From NCBI GenBank assembly GCA_030068145.1, contig JAPJBO010000199.1:124001-188000 (forward strand): a stretch of 64,000 bases of DNA. The letters run 5' to 3'. The DNA comes from Diplonema papillatum (Eukaryota > Euglenozoa > Diplonemea > Diplonemida > Diplonemidae). Within the stretch, counting starts at the first letter, position 1. Each line of letters opens with the position of its first letter. Shown here in pieces: positions 30,250 to 40,256 of the stretch. Position numbers and translations under genes: made by a program. Under the pieces are notes generated by a model. The model did not search any database, was not told the DNA's origin, and saw only the letters and a program-made list of their open reading frames with translations.

Positions 30250-31160
30250 CGTGGGAAATCCACAAAGGCATGATATGCAGCAACAGGTAGGAGTAAAAAT
30301 AGGTGCCGTCTCATCCCCGCTAGATACGAGAGCAAAACGGAGCAGGGTTCACATTCAAATGATTTGAGCGCGGTGGCGGCGGGACTTGGCCAGCCGTGAC
30401 AGCATCTGGACGAGGTGCATCCAAATTCGGACGCAGGCGAAACGAAACGTGTGTCATTTGGTGTGCATGACAAACGAACGCTCTGGAATATATCGGTTGG
30501 CCGGGTAAGAATTTCTTTTTTACCTCCCACCTACCCCTTCGCACATCTTGCCTTGCGGCACTCGTTCCCCTAGCATCATTGAGTTCGTGTCAGCTGCAGT
30601 AGTGGCGAGATCCGGGTGCGCTGGGTTCCCCCCCTCCGTCCCCCGTGACCTCCTGGGCTAGCCTGTTCTCTCATCAACCGTCGCTATCTCGGGGGGGTTA
30701 CCCTCCCGCCAGCCGAGGGGGACAATCCGTCGCCTCCCCGCGCCGGTGCTCTCGTCCGCGTGTACATGGTGGAGTCCAGTGTCAGAAGCTGGAGTTCAGA
30801 AAGCCGGTGTCGGAACCCGCTTTTCGGGTGTGGATTTGCACGCGCGCGTTCTTGGTTGTAGCACACCCGCATTTTCGGGCGTGCGACTCGGGCTCACCCC
30901 AACCCTCCTCAACTCCAGCGTCCGGGCCTGGACCTCGCCGTGTAGACTTCGTTTCGTTTTGTGTTTGCCGGCGTTTTCTTTGTTCTTTTTTTTTTTTTTT
31001 TCGCTGCGGCGAACCGCCGGCCCGGGCCGTGTATCCGGTTGGAGTCACGGGATCTGGATGTGAATTTGGAAGTAGCCGATCGCCGAAGCTAGTCGTGGCC
31101 GATGTGCCCTGAGTAACTCACGCATTCCTCTAGACTGGGTTCTGGCTTGGGCTCTGCGCC
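30250..31160. other. Spacer with short repeats
   Basis: 30645-30715 resembles 20165-20225. 30780-30960 has family J-like words (CGCTTTTCGGGTGTGGATTTG, CCGCATTTTCGGGCGTGCG) in partly inverted arrangement. No gene recognised. Confidence 0.45.
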
Positions 31161-31164
31161 GTTA

Positions 31165-31331
31165 CTAAAGGGGGGGGGGGTCGAATAATAACACTGTGGC
31201 ATTATTCGATTTGTCGAATAATAATAAAAGTTCCGGGTGGCCGAACAGTAGCAGGATCAAATAGTGGTAGTGTTTAGACAACCAGACGTGTGTCAAATAA
31301 CTGTTATTATTCGACCCCCCCCCCCCTTTAG
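31165..31331. mobile_element. 167 bp MITE with perfect ~28 bp terminal inverted repeats
   Basis: Ends are CTAAAG, a run of 10-12 G, then TCGAATAATAACA and its exact inverse. If TA is the duplicated target the termini start AAGGGG, as in Stowaway/mariner-type MITEs. A related short palindrome (GTTAGTATTCG / CGAATACCAAC) is at about 46445-46472. Confidence 0.8.
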
Positions 31332-31777
31332 GAGCATCCTGCGCTGAGTGATATGCTGCTGAGGCGTTCAGCCACAATCCATCCAGTGGTAGCATCACGG
31401 CACTGTCCGATCGAACAACCGTAGATACCAGGGACTGGACTAGAACGGGAGTTCCTCTCCCACCTTCATACAATGGCTCAGCCAAACGTGAACTGTGAAT
31501 ATGTGCAACTGCGTCAAAGGTGGCAGACTGCGGGAAGCGCGAGTTCCCGCCTCCACCTGCCCCTGCGTTTCCACAAAAAGGGCCCCTTCTTCATCCCGAC
31601 AGTCAACCGGCGACATAAAAGCACCGCCGGAAAAGCTTCGCGCACGGGCACGATGATAGCCCTCATTGGAAAGGCGGCGACACGTCGTCTTCGAAGGAGA
31701 GAAGGAGAAAATAAAAAGAACGGAAAGCGCCCCCCCCGGAACAGGAGCGCCGAGGGTACACAGCACGGCTCGGCGCT

Positions 31778-34700
31778 TTATACGGTTTGGTAGGGGCCTT
31801 CGCTGCCGCTCCCTGTGATCTTGCCCTTTAGGAACGAAGCCCCGTCCTTCATCAGGCCCGGGAGGCCCTTCCAGAACGCAACGTTTGGCACGGCATTTGC
31901 ACCGGTTTCGCCTTTGACCTGTCGTTGTTGGGGTGCCAAGTCATCAGGAGGTGCATACACGCTCGGTTTTTTTGGTCGTATAAGATCGAAGATCTTAGAA
32001 GATTGAGAGAGAGAGAGACGAGTTAGAGTGCAGGGACCATCTCTCCGAGGAGTATCCGGTCGCCCCACTACTATTCCGTACTACTACGGCGGGCGCAAGT
32101 CGTTGCGCCGTGGGCGCGGAGCGAGCCGTGGCCCTGTCAAAGATGATTGTTGCACCGATGGTGGCGCAGCCGGGGGCGTTCTGACTGGCGGACGAGACCG
32201 CCTGGCAGGCGTGTGTTGGCACGTTGTTTCGCGGGCTCTCCTCCTTTTGGCAATAGCCCGCCCTATGGCGGCGGCTAGCATCTTGACAGAGAATCTCAAC
32301 TCCCACTGAACATAGGGTACGTCGTGCGGATATTCAGGCACGGCATCGTTCCAGCTGTTACGGGCGCAAATTGTTTCCAGCTTGCCCAACATCCACTCGG
32401 TCTTCCGTCCAGCCGCAAAGATTGATACTATGCACTTAACACTTGTACAAAGGTTATTACCCCGTCTCCCGAGAAGAACACCGTAATTTACCCCTCGCGA
32501 CGAAAAAGTGAAAGAACCCCGGTCCTAGTGGCGCGCTGCTTCGAAGATCGTGATCAACCACCAAAACACGTATTAACGCCCACACCGCAGCCGCGTCAGT
32601 CACAGCACATTGCAGGGCCACCCGTCAGGTTGGGAGGTTTTTTTTTATTACATTTCTGACGATTCTGTGGAAAGTGCTGCACAGCGCAGCTTGGCGCGCG
32701 CTATGCGTATAAGTCGAACTTTGCGTGCGAGAGCCCCTCCGAAGAAGGGTCCATCACACTAGTTCCAGGCTACTTAGCCCGGGTCTCTGGGTCGCGTCCC
32801 CCTCCTTCTCTTAGTCGCCTGGTCTAGCTTGGCGCACGCTATGCGCATAAGTCGAACTTTGAGTGCGTGAGCCCCTCTGAAGAAAGGCCCAGCACACTAC
32901 TTGGCCCGGGTCTCTGAGTCGCGTCCCCCTCCTTCTCTTAGTCGCCTGGTCTAGCTTGGCGCACGCTATGCGCATAAGTCGAACTTTGAGTGCGTGAGCC
33001 CCTCTGAAGAAAGGCCCAGCACACTACTTGGCCCGGGTCTCTGAGTCGCGTCCCCCTCCTTCTCGTGGTCGCCTGGTCTAGCTTGGCGCACGCTATGCGG
33101 TCAGTGGGCAGCTGGTCGGGAAAGAAAGCTGTGCGGTGCCAGGGTTAGAAATTAGCCCGGCATGCTTGCGCCAGAATGCCCGCTCCGCTCCTTTCCGCGG
33201 GGCGCATTTTTAGAGTTAAAGTTCGCTTGAAATTCCGGGGGGTTTAGGGTCTCCGTGTGACCGTTGAAAAAAAGGGTTCTCTTAGAGCAAGAAGGGCGAA
33301 ATGGTTACGGGATGTATATTCGGTGCACGCTTTCGTCATGGGCTATGGCTAGCCATGTCCGGAACTGATCTGTGACCGACGACCACGTACATTCGTTCGA
33401 GGGGTCTTGGGCCCCCCAATGCTGCAAAACACCCCCCGACCGGTCAAATTGCCACTCCTGTTGTCTTCAATTCGCCGGGCGGTGTTGGCAGCACTTTGTT
33501 CACCGCGTCGCGTCATGTTCATGTCGCTGGCGGGTGGGAGATCGGCGACCGCAGCAGCAATTAAGGCGCGGTCAACAGTGTCGCCATCGTGAAGGCCCCC
33601 CCGTAACACCTAATGCCCTTTTTTCGAGACCCTGCTGGGGTCTCGAAAAATACTCGAGGGACTGCCTTGTGCTCATTTCGAAGGAGGCTAGAGGGGGAGA
33701 AAACAATACAACTACAAAGTGGGTCTTTTTTGTCGAACGCTTACGCCCGCCACTAAACCCAGATTCACCTGTGTTTCGTGTGGGCTATAGCACATTTACC
33801 TCCTTTGATATTTTGCAACTGGCAGTCTCCTCAAAGCATTTCCTACAAAGCAGGTGCTTATACAAAAAGAATATGAATGGAAAGGAACACACTTTGTACA
33901 TGTACGCCGAACCAGCGGCGAAGTAGACGAAGAACCCGACGAAGAAGACAATGAGGAAGACGCCTCCGCCCGTGAGGCCGCCCGAGGAGCCGCCGTCACC
34001 GCCGGAAGGGGGCGGGTTGGGGCCCGGCGGGTTGATCCCGCTTATCTGGCAGATTCGCTCCATGGTCCCCGGCTCCTTGTCTGCGACGGCACAGTTGTAG
34101 CCCGGCCCGCTGACCTGCCTCCCGGACCCCGAAGCGATGTCGTGCAGGTCGAGCATCGCGCAGATGGCCGCGGCGCACTGGTTGACGACGGCGTCGTCAG
34201 CTTCCCGCGTCCCCAGCCCGCAGGCGCCCGGCTGTCCCTTCTGGATCGTAATCCCGTCGCAGCTCAACTGTGTGTCGCATTTTTCAGAGTGTAAGTTCGC
34301 TTGGAGATCCAGGGTTTCTGACCGTTGTCGTGAACGGTCATAGGGGATCGTGTACTATTGTGCGCATCGTATCTGCGGTAGCGGCAGTACGTGTGCTTGT
34401 GGCGCAGGCGCCCGGCTGTCCCTTCTGGATCGTAATCCCGTCGCAGCTCAACTGTGTCGCATTTTTCAGAGTGTAAGTTCGCTTAGAGATCCAGGGTTTC
34501 AAGGTCTCCGGGTGACCGTTGTCGTGAAGGTTCCTATAAGGGATCGTGTACTATTGTGCGCATCGTATCTGCGGTAGCGGCAGTACGTGTGCTTGTGGCG
34601 CAGGCGCCCGGCTGTCCCTTCTGGATCGTAATCCCGTCGCAGCTCAACTGTGTGTCGCATTTTTCAGAGTGTAAGTTCGCTTAGAGATCCAGGGTTTCTG

Positions 34701-37700
34701 ACCGTTGTCGTGAAGGGTCATAAGGGATCGTGTACTATTGTGCGCATCGTATCTGCGGTAGCGGCAGTACGTGTGCTTGTGGCGCAGGCGCCCGGCTGTC
34801 CCTTCTGGATCGTAATCCCGTCGCAGCTCAACTGTGTCGCATTTTTCAGAGTGTAAGTTCGCTTGGAGATCCAGGGTTTCAAGGTCTCCGGGTGACCGTT
34901 GTCGTGAAGGTTCCTATAAGGGATCGTGTACTATTGTGCGCATCGTATCTGCGGTAGCGGCAGTACGTGTGCTTGTGTGGGTGTTTCTTTGTTGACAACG
35001 GTTGCTGACTCGACTTATTTAGAGCGCGCTTTCATTTCCTAAGGGCAGACTATTTTTATTTTTTGATCCGCGTCCCCCGACCCTTGAAAATTTTCCGCGC
35101 GCGCGCGCAAAAAAAAAAAAAATAGTTTTTTTTAAAAAAAATAGTTTGGCAAGTCACCTGGCCTGTGGGTTCCTGTGTGGAGGGGGGGGGGTCTTGGTGG
35201 CAAGCGGTCGGGGGGTGGGGGGTACGCGCCCCTCACTTTGATTCTTCGGCGACTTTTTGCACTGGGAAATAACTGTCGTCTGCATGTGCTCAGGCTTTTT
35301 GTTGTACGGAGGGACCAGGTGAGCCTTCAGCGTAGAGCTGCTGCCACCGACAGTAGTAGGCGTCTAGTCGTGGGCCTTGCGACTGCCTGGGAGCAACCGT
35401 GTTGTTCGGCGTACTCGGCCAGAATTGGTATCGTACCCACGTTTCGGACGGGACGTGGGCATCGGCCGGAAGCCGCTTCTGCACTTCTTCCATGAGAAGC
35501 CGGATGCTTGCGGGGGCCTCAAACGTGAGGCGTGAAACTTCTCCATGACGCCTCTCGTCCACGACAGTACCGCACTTCTCAAGAACGCGGCCCATGGCGT
35601 CCCAGTAGCCGTCGTATTTGGACTCTTTTGACGAGCTTCGGAATGCAACCTCACTGGGGTGAAATCAGTTGTGAGGAGTTCAGCCAGGTGGCTTTCGGTT
35701 GGTGTGCGCAGGGGGTTCACATCTCCAGTCACGAACATGTACATCGTCTTGAGGATGGTACGCGGAACCCCAGATGACTTCCAGACCTCGACGAATTTCA
35801 TCCTCATGGCCCGGGTGTGGAACCTTTTCCCCGTCCCGATGCACGACTTGAACGCCTTGCGACATCCTCCTGTAGGCGGCGGTCGCTCGGTGGCAGCTTG
35901 AATACCAAGCGCTTGCCCCCCAGCGTTGTATTTGTGGACACCGAAGGGGAAGCTCGTCTTTACCCCGTGGATCTGCTTGAACCGAGCACGGCGATCGTCA
36001 GAGAGGCTGGGCACGGTGTCCAGTGAAAACGGCTCGAGTTGCCTCGGCGAATTGCCCTTCCAGCTCTCCCCAAGAAGAAGACCCCTCCGCTTTCACGATG
36101 GACTGCTCCCAGTCGCAAACAGGGTTTCTGGATGGAACTCCCGCACTGCGTTGCTCAGTGCGCTGTTGGTTTTGCGCTTGCTGCGTGACGATACGGGTAT
36201 ACACCACATCTCTCACTTCCTGCAGTTTCGTGCAGTGGATGCTGAGAATACCTCAGCTCTGCAACCCACGGCAAGGCCAACACATTTCTCAGGCTACTTT
36301 CTTGTTCTTGCAGGTTATGAAGGGTGCACCGGGGGATGTCGGCGGTACGGCGCTGGGCAATCACCTTGTTGGTGCCCTCATACTACTGCAACAGCTGCAC
36401 AGAAAGTGGGAGCCCATCAAGTTTGCGAAGGGTCTTGGCCACTTCCTGATAGAACGGATGCCCTTTTTCATCGACCAGGAGGGCCCTGTCAAATTCTTCG
36501 TTTCACCCATTTGCAGCGGCTTCACGCGGGCTTGGCTCTTTTTCACAGGTCGAAGGCGTTGACAGGTGTTCGCTACGGGAACTTTTGCTTCACAACGTAC
36601 CGAACCTCCCGGTACTGCATGGAGTCCATGGCCTGCATCATCCCAAGAGAAACATCTCTCCACACACTCCTGCTATCAGCCCTAGCCGACACCACCACAT
36701 CATCATCATACTCGGCAGGCGTCTGGAGGTGACGGTCTTTTATGATCTGCTGAAACATCTCCATGAAGGACAACGACAGGTCGTTGATCTCAAGGAGGTG
36801 TCGATCCTTCACTGCACCAATCTCAACATCGATGGCGCAAAAACACAGCAGTGTCCCTTCCCTTTGCTTGTGCCCTGTTTTTGCATTAGCATGCAACACT
36901 CACTTAGTCAAGGTGAAATTTGCCGGCATCACAGCTTTCGTGGTGCTGCAGCAACAGATAGGTCAGGGGGTCAAAACAAATTAGAGATTCGCAGCGAGCT
37001 TCTAATCCGGCGTTCCGCTGACGTGTCGTTGTTGGCCCCACGAGCGGGGTTTGGTGTTTCCGCAGCCGAAGCTCGGACTTCAGTGACCGTCTGGAGTCCC
37101 ATGGCACCCTGTTGTACCCTTCCCACAGCAAAAAAGAAAATATTTTTTTTTTTCAACTATTTTTTTTTTCCACGGTTTCCCAAAAATTTCCGCGCGCTAG
37201 GACGCGGATCAAAAAAAAAAAAATAGTCTGCCCTAAGTGTCTCGTCATTTCCGGAGATTTCGTCGAAGGGAATATGGTTTCACAACGGGAGTGACACATC
37301 ACCCAGTGTGGGGGCTGGCTACCAGCTACCGGTAGCTGAGACGACACGAGCAACGCCCTCCTTCTTTCCCTTCCCAGCCAATCTTTCCACCCCACCCCAC
37401 CGTAGACTTTACAATACTAGCTAGGTGAAAAAGTGCGGGGGTGGCAACTCCCGCAAGCCGGAGTGGGAGTCCGGAAAAAGTATAGTAGGTCAGTGCCTGT
37501 GGGTGCGGTGTGCTGGCTTTGTCAGGAGTCGAATGTATCTCCTACGACGAATGATAGGGTTGCCGCTTCTGCGGCTGTTAGGACGACCGCGAGTCTGATA
37601 TCCTATGGGAGTCCCAGAAAAGCGGGTTAGCTCGCTGGAGCTAAATTCGAGCATTTTTTAATCACCTAACCTACCTAACCCCTAGACTCGGATAAGAGAG

Positions 37701-37764
37701 ACGTCAAACACACCTGAGCTTGCGCTGCAGCGATGCCCGCTATGAGAAGAAGACTCCGCGACAT
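31778..37764 (-). CDS. Small type I membrane receptor-like protein 2 (M6PR/Atg27-like), three exons
   Basis: Paralogue of the gene at 21857-26012. Exons (minus): 37714-37764 (signal peptide MSRSLLLIAGIAAAQAQ), 33893-34267 and 31778-31918, giving 188 aa. Donors are CAG|GTGTG and AAA|GTGTG; both introns are phase 0 at the same places as in paralogue 1. Six lumenal Cys (20, 33, 48, 53, 76, 90) match in order, followed by a Pro/Gly stalk, membrane helix GGVFLIVFFVGFFVYFAAGS and tail VPNVAFWKGLPGLMKDGASF, ending YQTV (a YxxΦ sorting signal). Exons 2 are about half identical; exons 3 are the same length (141 nt) and more alike. Intron 1 (3446 nt) holds a DNA transposon and an exon-derived array; intron 2 (1974 nt) a satellite and a family A element. 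A vesicular sorting role is inferred. Confidence 0.9.
31919..32688. other. Start of receptor 2 intron 2 (3' end in transcript), no other gene
   Basis: 32005-32090 (GAGAGAGACGAGTTAGAGTGCAGGGACCAT) matches 49590-49660. A 35 base segment at 31970-32005 (TCGTATAAGATCGAAGATCTTAGAAG) is inverted at 58285-58318 inside the TIR element there. Confidence 0.5.
32689..33107. repeat. 127 bp satellite in receptor 2 intron 2
   Basis: AGCTTGGCGCACGCTATGCG recurs at 32689 (variant), 32826, 32953 and 33080. Periods are 137, 127 and 127. The two inner units are nearly identical; the last is cut after about 27 bases. Confidence 0.92.
33205..33340 (+). repeat. Family K element
   Basis: AGTTCGCTTGAAATTCCGGGG-type core, CTCCGTGTGACCGTT and GGGTTCTCTTAGAGCAAG, about 85-90% like 53208-53340. 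Confidence 0.7.
33620..33650. other. 13 bp perfect hairpin at the 5' edge of a family A element
   Basis: TTTTTCGAGACCC and GGGTCTCGAAAAA separated by TGCTG; the right arm overlaps the first bases of family A copy 3. Confidence 0.7.
33646..33869 (+). mobile_element. Family A element, copy 3
   Basis: Full-length copy, GAAAAATACTCGAGGGACTG to GCTTATACAAAAAGA. Antisense in intron 2 of receptor 2, ending 23 bases from exon 2. Confidence 0.8.
34221..34975 (-). repeat. Higher-order tandem array derived from the start of receptor 2 exon 2
   Basis: CAGGCGCCCGGCTGTCCCTT recurs at 34221 (the real exon), 34405, 34601 and 34785, i.e. periods 184, 196, 184. Short and long units alternate: the long unit has an extra AAGGTCTCCGGG-type piece. 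Each extra unit carries 47 nt of the 5' end of exon 2 (residues 18-33), its 3' splice acceptor and about 140 nt of intron with a family K core. Three decoy acceptors thus precede the real one in the transcript. Confidence 0.93.
35043..37233 (-). mobile_element. 2.19 kb DNA transposon with ~32 bp TIRs and TAA target duplication
   Basis: Left end GGGCAGACTATTTTTATTTT ... GATCCGCGTC and right end GACGCGGATC ... AAATAGTCTGCCC are inverted repeats; TAA occurs on both sides (35040-35042 and 37234-37236). A 3 bp TAA duplication and GGGC-starting ends fit PIF/Harbinger-type elements, but I cannot confirm a DDE domain. Subterminal stretches of A/T homopolymer and CCGCGCGC occur near both ends. The interior codes on the minus strand. 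It lies inside intron 1 of receptor 2, same strand as the host gene. Confidence 0.85.
35290..37131 (-). CDS. Transposon-encoded protein segments (probable transposase), several exons or broken
   Basis: Starting 100 bases inside the right TIR, the minus strand carries successive protein-like frames: 37131-36904 (MLWEGYNRVPWDSRRSLKSE), 36880-36573 (CAIDVEIGAVKDRHLLEIND, MQAMDSMQYREVRYVV), about 36530-36420 (RALLVDEKGHPFYQEVAKTL), about 36420-36240 (YEGTNKVIAQRRTADIPR), 36030-35640 (TMYMFVTGDVNPLRTPTESH) and 35650-35290 (VRYQFWPSTP, RLDAYYCRWQQLYAEG). Frames change between segments and at least one in-frame stop separates two of them, so introns and decay are both possible. No catalytic DDE triad could be assigned by eye. 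Confidence 0.5.
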
Positions 37765-39080
37765 TTTTTTATCTTTGAGATACTCGTTTGAAAGGTGATC
37801 GGGAAGAGTTGTTGGGATCCCTGTCTAGGTTGATGGTATTCATCTGGTGGAATTCTTGCAGTTTACTGAGGGAATAAGGAGCAAGACGCATGGCAAGATG
37901 AGCACGACCACCTCGAATCGACACCAGGAGAATTCGGGTGGAGCTGGCTTCTACACAACTAGTAATCCGGCAAAAGGTAGCACTCCCGAACCAACAGGGT
38001 CAAAGAATGTCAGTCACACCTTCCCGATTATTTTTCCCACCCTCCATCCCCCTCCCGCGGCAGTCATAGTCTCATGGGTCGGTGTTCTTCCCCTTCGTTT
38101 GTTTGTAAGTATCCACTTGGTTTCATCTTTTGTTTGAGATGGAGATGCACGAGCCGTACTGGAGGAAGGGGCCAACACAAGCCCCATAGAGCTGGCAGTG
38201 CGTGAGGCCAGAAGACGCCAGCTCCAATTCCCTTCTATCTTCTATCCGAACACTTGAAACTTTGTTCCCGTACATCCCAATGGGATTGCATTGGGCATTC
38301 CGTATTCATCTTGAGACAGCACCGGGCAATCCTATGCAGCTCCAAGCAGCGCAAGGCACCGTGATTGGCAGCGGCAGGCAACGCGATGCAGTCGAATGGG
38401 AGACAGGGATGGACCGGCTTGCAAAAACCGAGTGAAAGGCTTATCGCACTGTCCCGGATCGTGTAGCAACAATGCAGCAACGTCCTGTCACCAATCAAGC
38501 AACATGTGGGCGCTTGCCCGCTGAAAGGGGGGCTTCACTTTAGAATCGGTTGCTGACACAAATACACGCGCGCATACATCGCACACGCGTGGGCGCCTTA
38601 TGGTACCCTATATGCTCTGGATAGACCCTAGGTATACCACGTACAGGTGGTGTATGTGGTGATATGGTACCACATGTGATCAGGAGGTGGATGGATACTG
38701 GCACCGCGTGGGTGAGTACTCATCCTGAGGTACATCCTGAGATGGTATCGTGGTAGTATCCACACACACTGCGTGGCGGTGCACTCGATCAACAATAATC
38801 AGCAAGCCAATCACCACCGAACCAAGAGTCGAACGCAGTCTGAGAGATTAGATTTTCAAGCGACACTCAACTGCTGATGGGCATGGGCGAACCCAGCCCG
38901 CTAATGCGTTCTACGACCTGATGAGTCTCATGCTTCTGCAATTCCCATTGACGATCGCGTCTGGCCGCGGTCTTCATCGTTCCCAGTTTCTGAAGCAACC
39001 AGCAACGACACCCGCTCCGCCCGCGGCCACACACCCTTTCCCCATTCGCGCCTGAAATAAACCGCAGAAACCACGAGAGA
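37765..39080. other. Upstream of receptor 2; dispersed fragments, no gene
   Basis: 37960-38110 is a family M fragment (ACACCTTCCCGAT(T)ATTTTTCCCACCCTCC, GTCGGTGTTCTTCCCCTTCG) about 93% identical to 63775-63935 and related to 49330-49490. 38590-38770 is rich in GGTATAC/GTGGTAC words. No coding exon recognised. Confidence 0.5.
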
Positions 39081-39178
39081 ATGAGAGAGAGAGAGAGAGC
39101 GAGCGTGCGAAATTCACGAACTTGAAAAAGGAAAGTGCGCCGAAAAAGGCTGTTCGAGCTTTCAAGTTCCTTTCTTTT

Positions 39179-39180
<2 letters not shown>

Positions 39181-39224
<44 letters not shown>
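39181..39224 (+). repeat. Uninterrupted run of 44 G
   Basis: The longest homopolymer in the window, preceded by TTTCTTTTCC and followed by AAGAGGAGGGG. (GA)n lies upstream at about 39086-39103. Confidence 0.95.
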
Positions 39225-39225
<1 letters not shown>

Positions 39226-39295
39226 AGAGGAGGGGAACAAGAAAGTGGAGGGTGGAATGGTAATTGGAGTAGGAGGGACCCGGTGCCTATTCGAC

Positions 39296-39452
39296 GGAGG
39301 CTTTACAACCACAAAACAGTTCTTGTCTGCTTCCCAACCCCCCGACGACAGCAAGTGTCAGACTGGACCACTCCGAAGGCAGTTGATTCCTTTTGGCAGA
39401 TCTTCCTTACCGGCGGTTGTTTGGGATGGATTTTTTTTGTTTTTTCACACTG
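39296..39452 (+). repeat. Family L repeat, copy 1
   Basis: About 155 bp, about 97% identical to 63568-63722 (GGAGGCTTTACAACCACAAA through GGCGGTTGTTTGGGATGGA). Older relatives of the CGACAGCAAGTGTCAGACT / GGCAGATCTTCC part are at about 57030-57140 and 53345-53420. Confidence 0.85.
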
Positions 39453-39725
39453 AAAGTTGAGCCCTAGATTTTAAAGTCTCCGGACCGGCCAGAGTACGTA
39501 AAGCGATACGTAGTGCTATTAAAAAGGAGTTGGACATATCTATTTAGTACGGGGGCGGTGCACATGGGCGCGGATCCTTGTAGCCTATTTGCTGCATATT
39601 CGTTTGTTTTGGTGGGCGCTTGGTTTGGCTTGCCAAGCCATGGTTCTTGGAGTGAATGCTTGGGGGCTTGGACTCAACGAGCGAATTTCGCAATGAGGAT
39701 ATCCTATAGAGGCAGCGTGTTCCTA

Positions 39726-39726
<1 letters not shown>

Positions 39727-39757
<31 letters not shown>
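39727..39757 (+). repeat. (GT)n microsatellite
   Basis: About 15 GT units. Confidence 0.9.
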
Positions 39758-39760
<3 letters not shown>

Positions 39761-39839
39761 TGTGGATGCCCGATAAAGGGCATGGCAGTGGCTTTAGTGT
39801 GTGCTAAAGTGGCAGTGGGCATTGTCTGAACGACGTATA

Positions 39840-40256
39840 GCCCTACTTGTCGCTCTCACCAGTCGGCTTGGGGACTTCGACACGCTGCTTGTGTTCTGTG
39901 ACTCCTCTCCGAAGGGCGGGTGGGGTGGGTTCCTTCGGGGGACGGATAGAGGGTGCCGTCTTCGTTCCGAGCAAAGAGAGTAGAATTGCATTGACGAGTC
40001 TCACGAACCGCAGCCGCTGATGTTCTCTCACAAGCCGAACAAGCTGATACCACGGGGTTTTGTTTGTCCATTGTCGGATGACACCGACTGCATCTTGTTC
40101 CTTTTCGCTTTTCTTTGTCTTTCTGTTACTCGGGTTCGGTGGTCTGATTCGAGCACCAAAACACGCTGTTGAGAAGCCAGTTGCCCCAAATGGTGGGAAT
40201 AATCTCAAACCGCAAACCTTGAGCGCGCCCGGCAATCCAAGCCACTTTATTCCCAT
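39840..40256 (-). repeat. Family Q, coding-like repeat, copy 2
   Basis: See 24860-25230. The minus frame here reads WYQLVRLVREHQRLRFVRLV and SIRPPKEPTPPALRRGVT, sharing the last motif with copy 1. Product unknown. Confidence 0.5.

Noticed and set aside
36262-36562. Plus-strand frame after TTGCAGGTTATGAAGGGT inside the transposon, similar at the splice site to 24607-24625
   Set aside because: Protein similarity between the two does not continue past the first few residues, and the minus strand gives better coding segments across the element.
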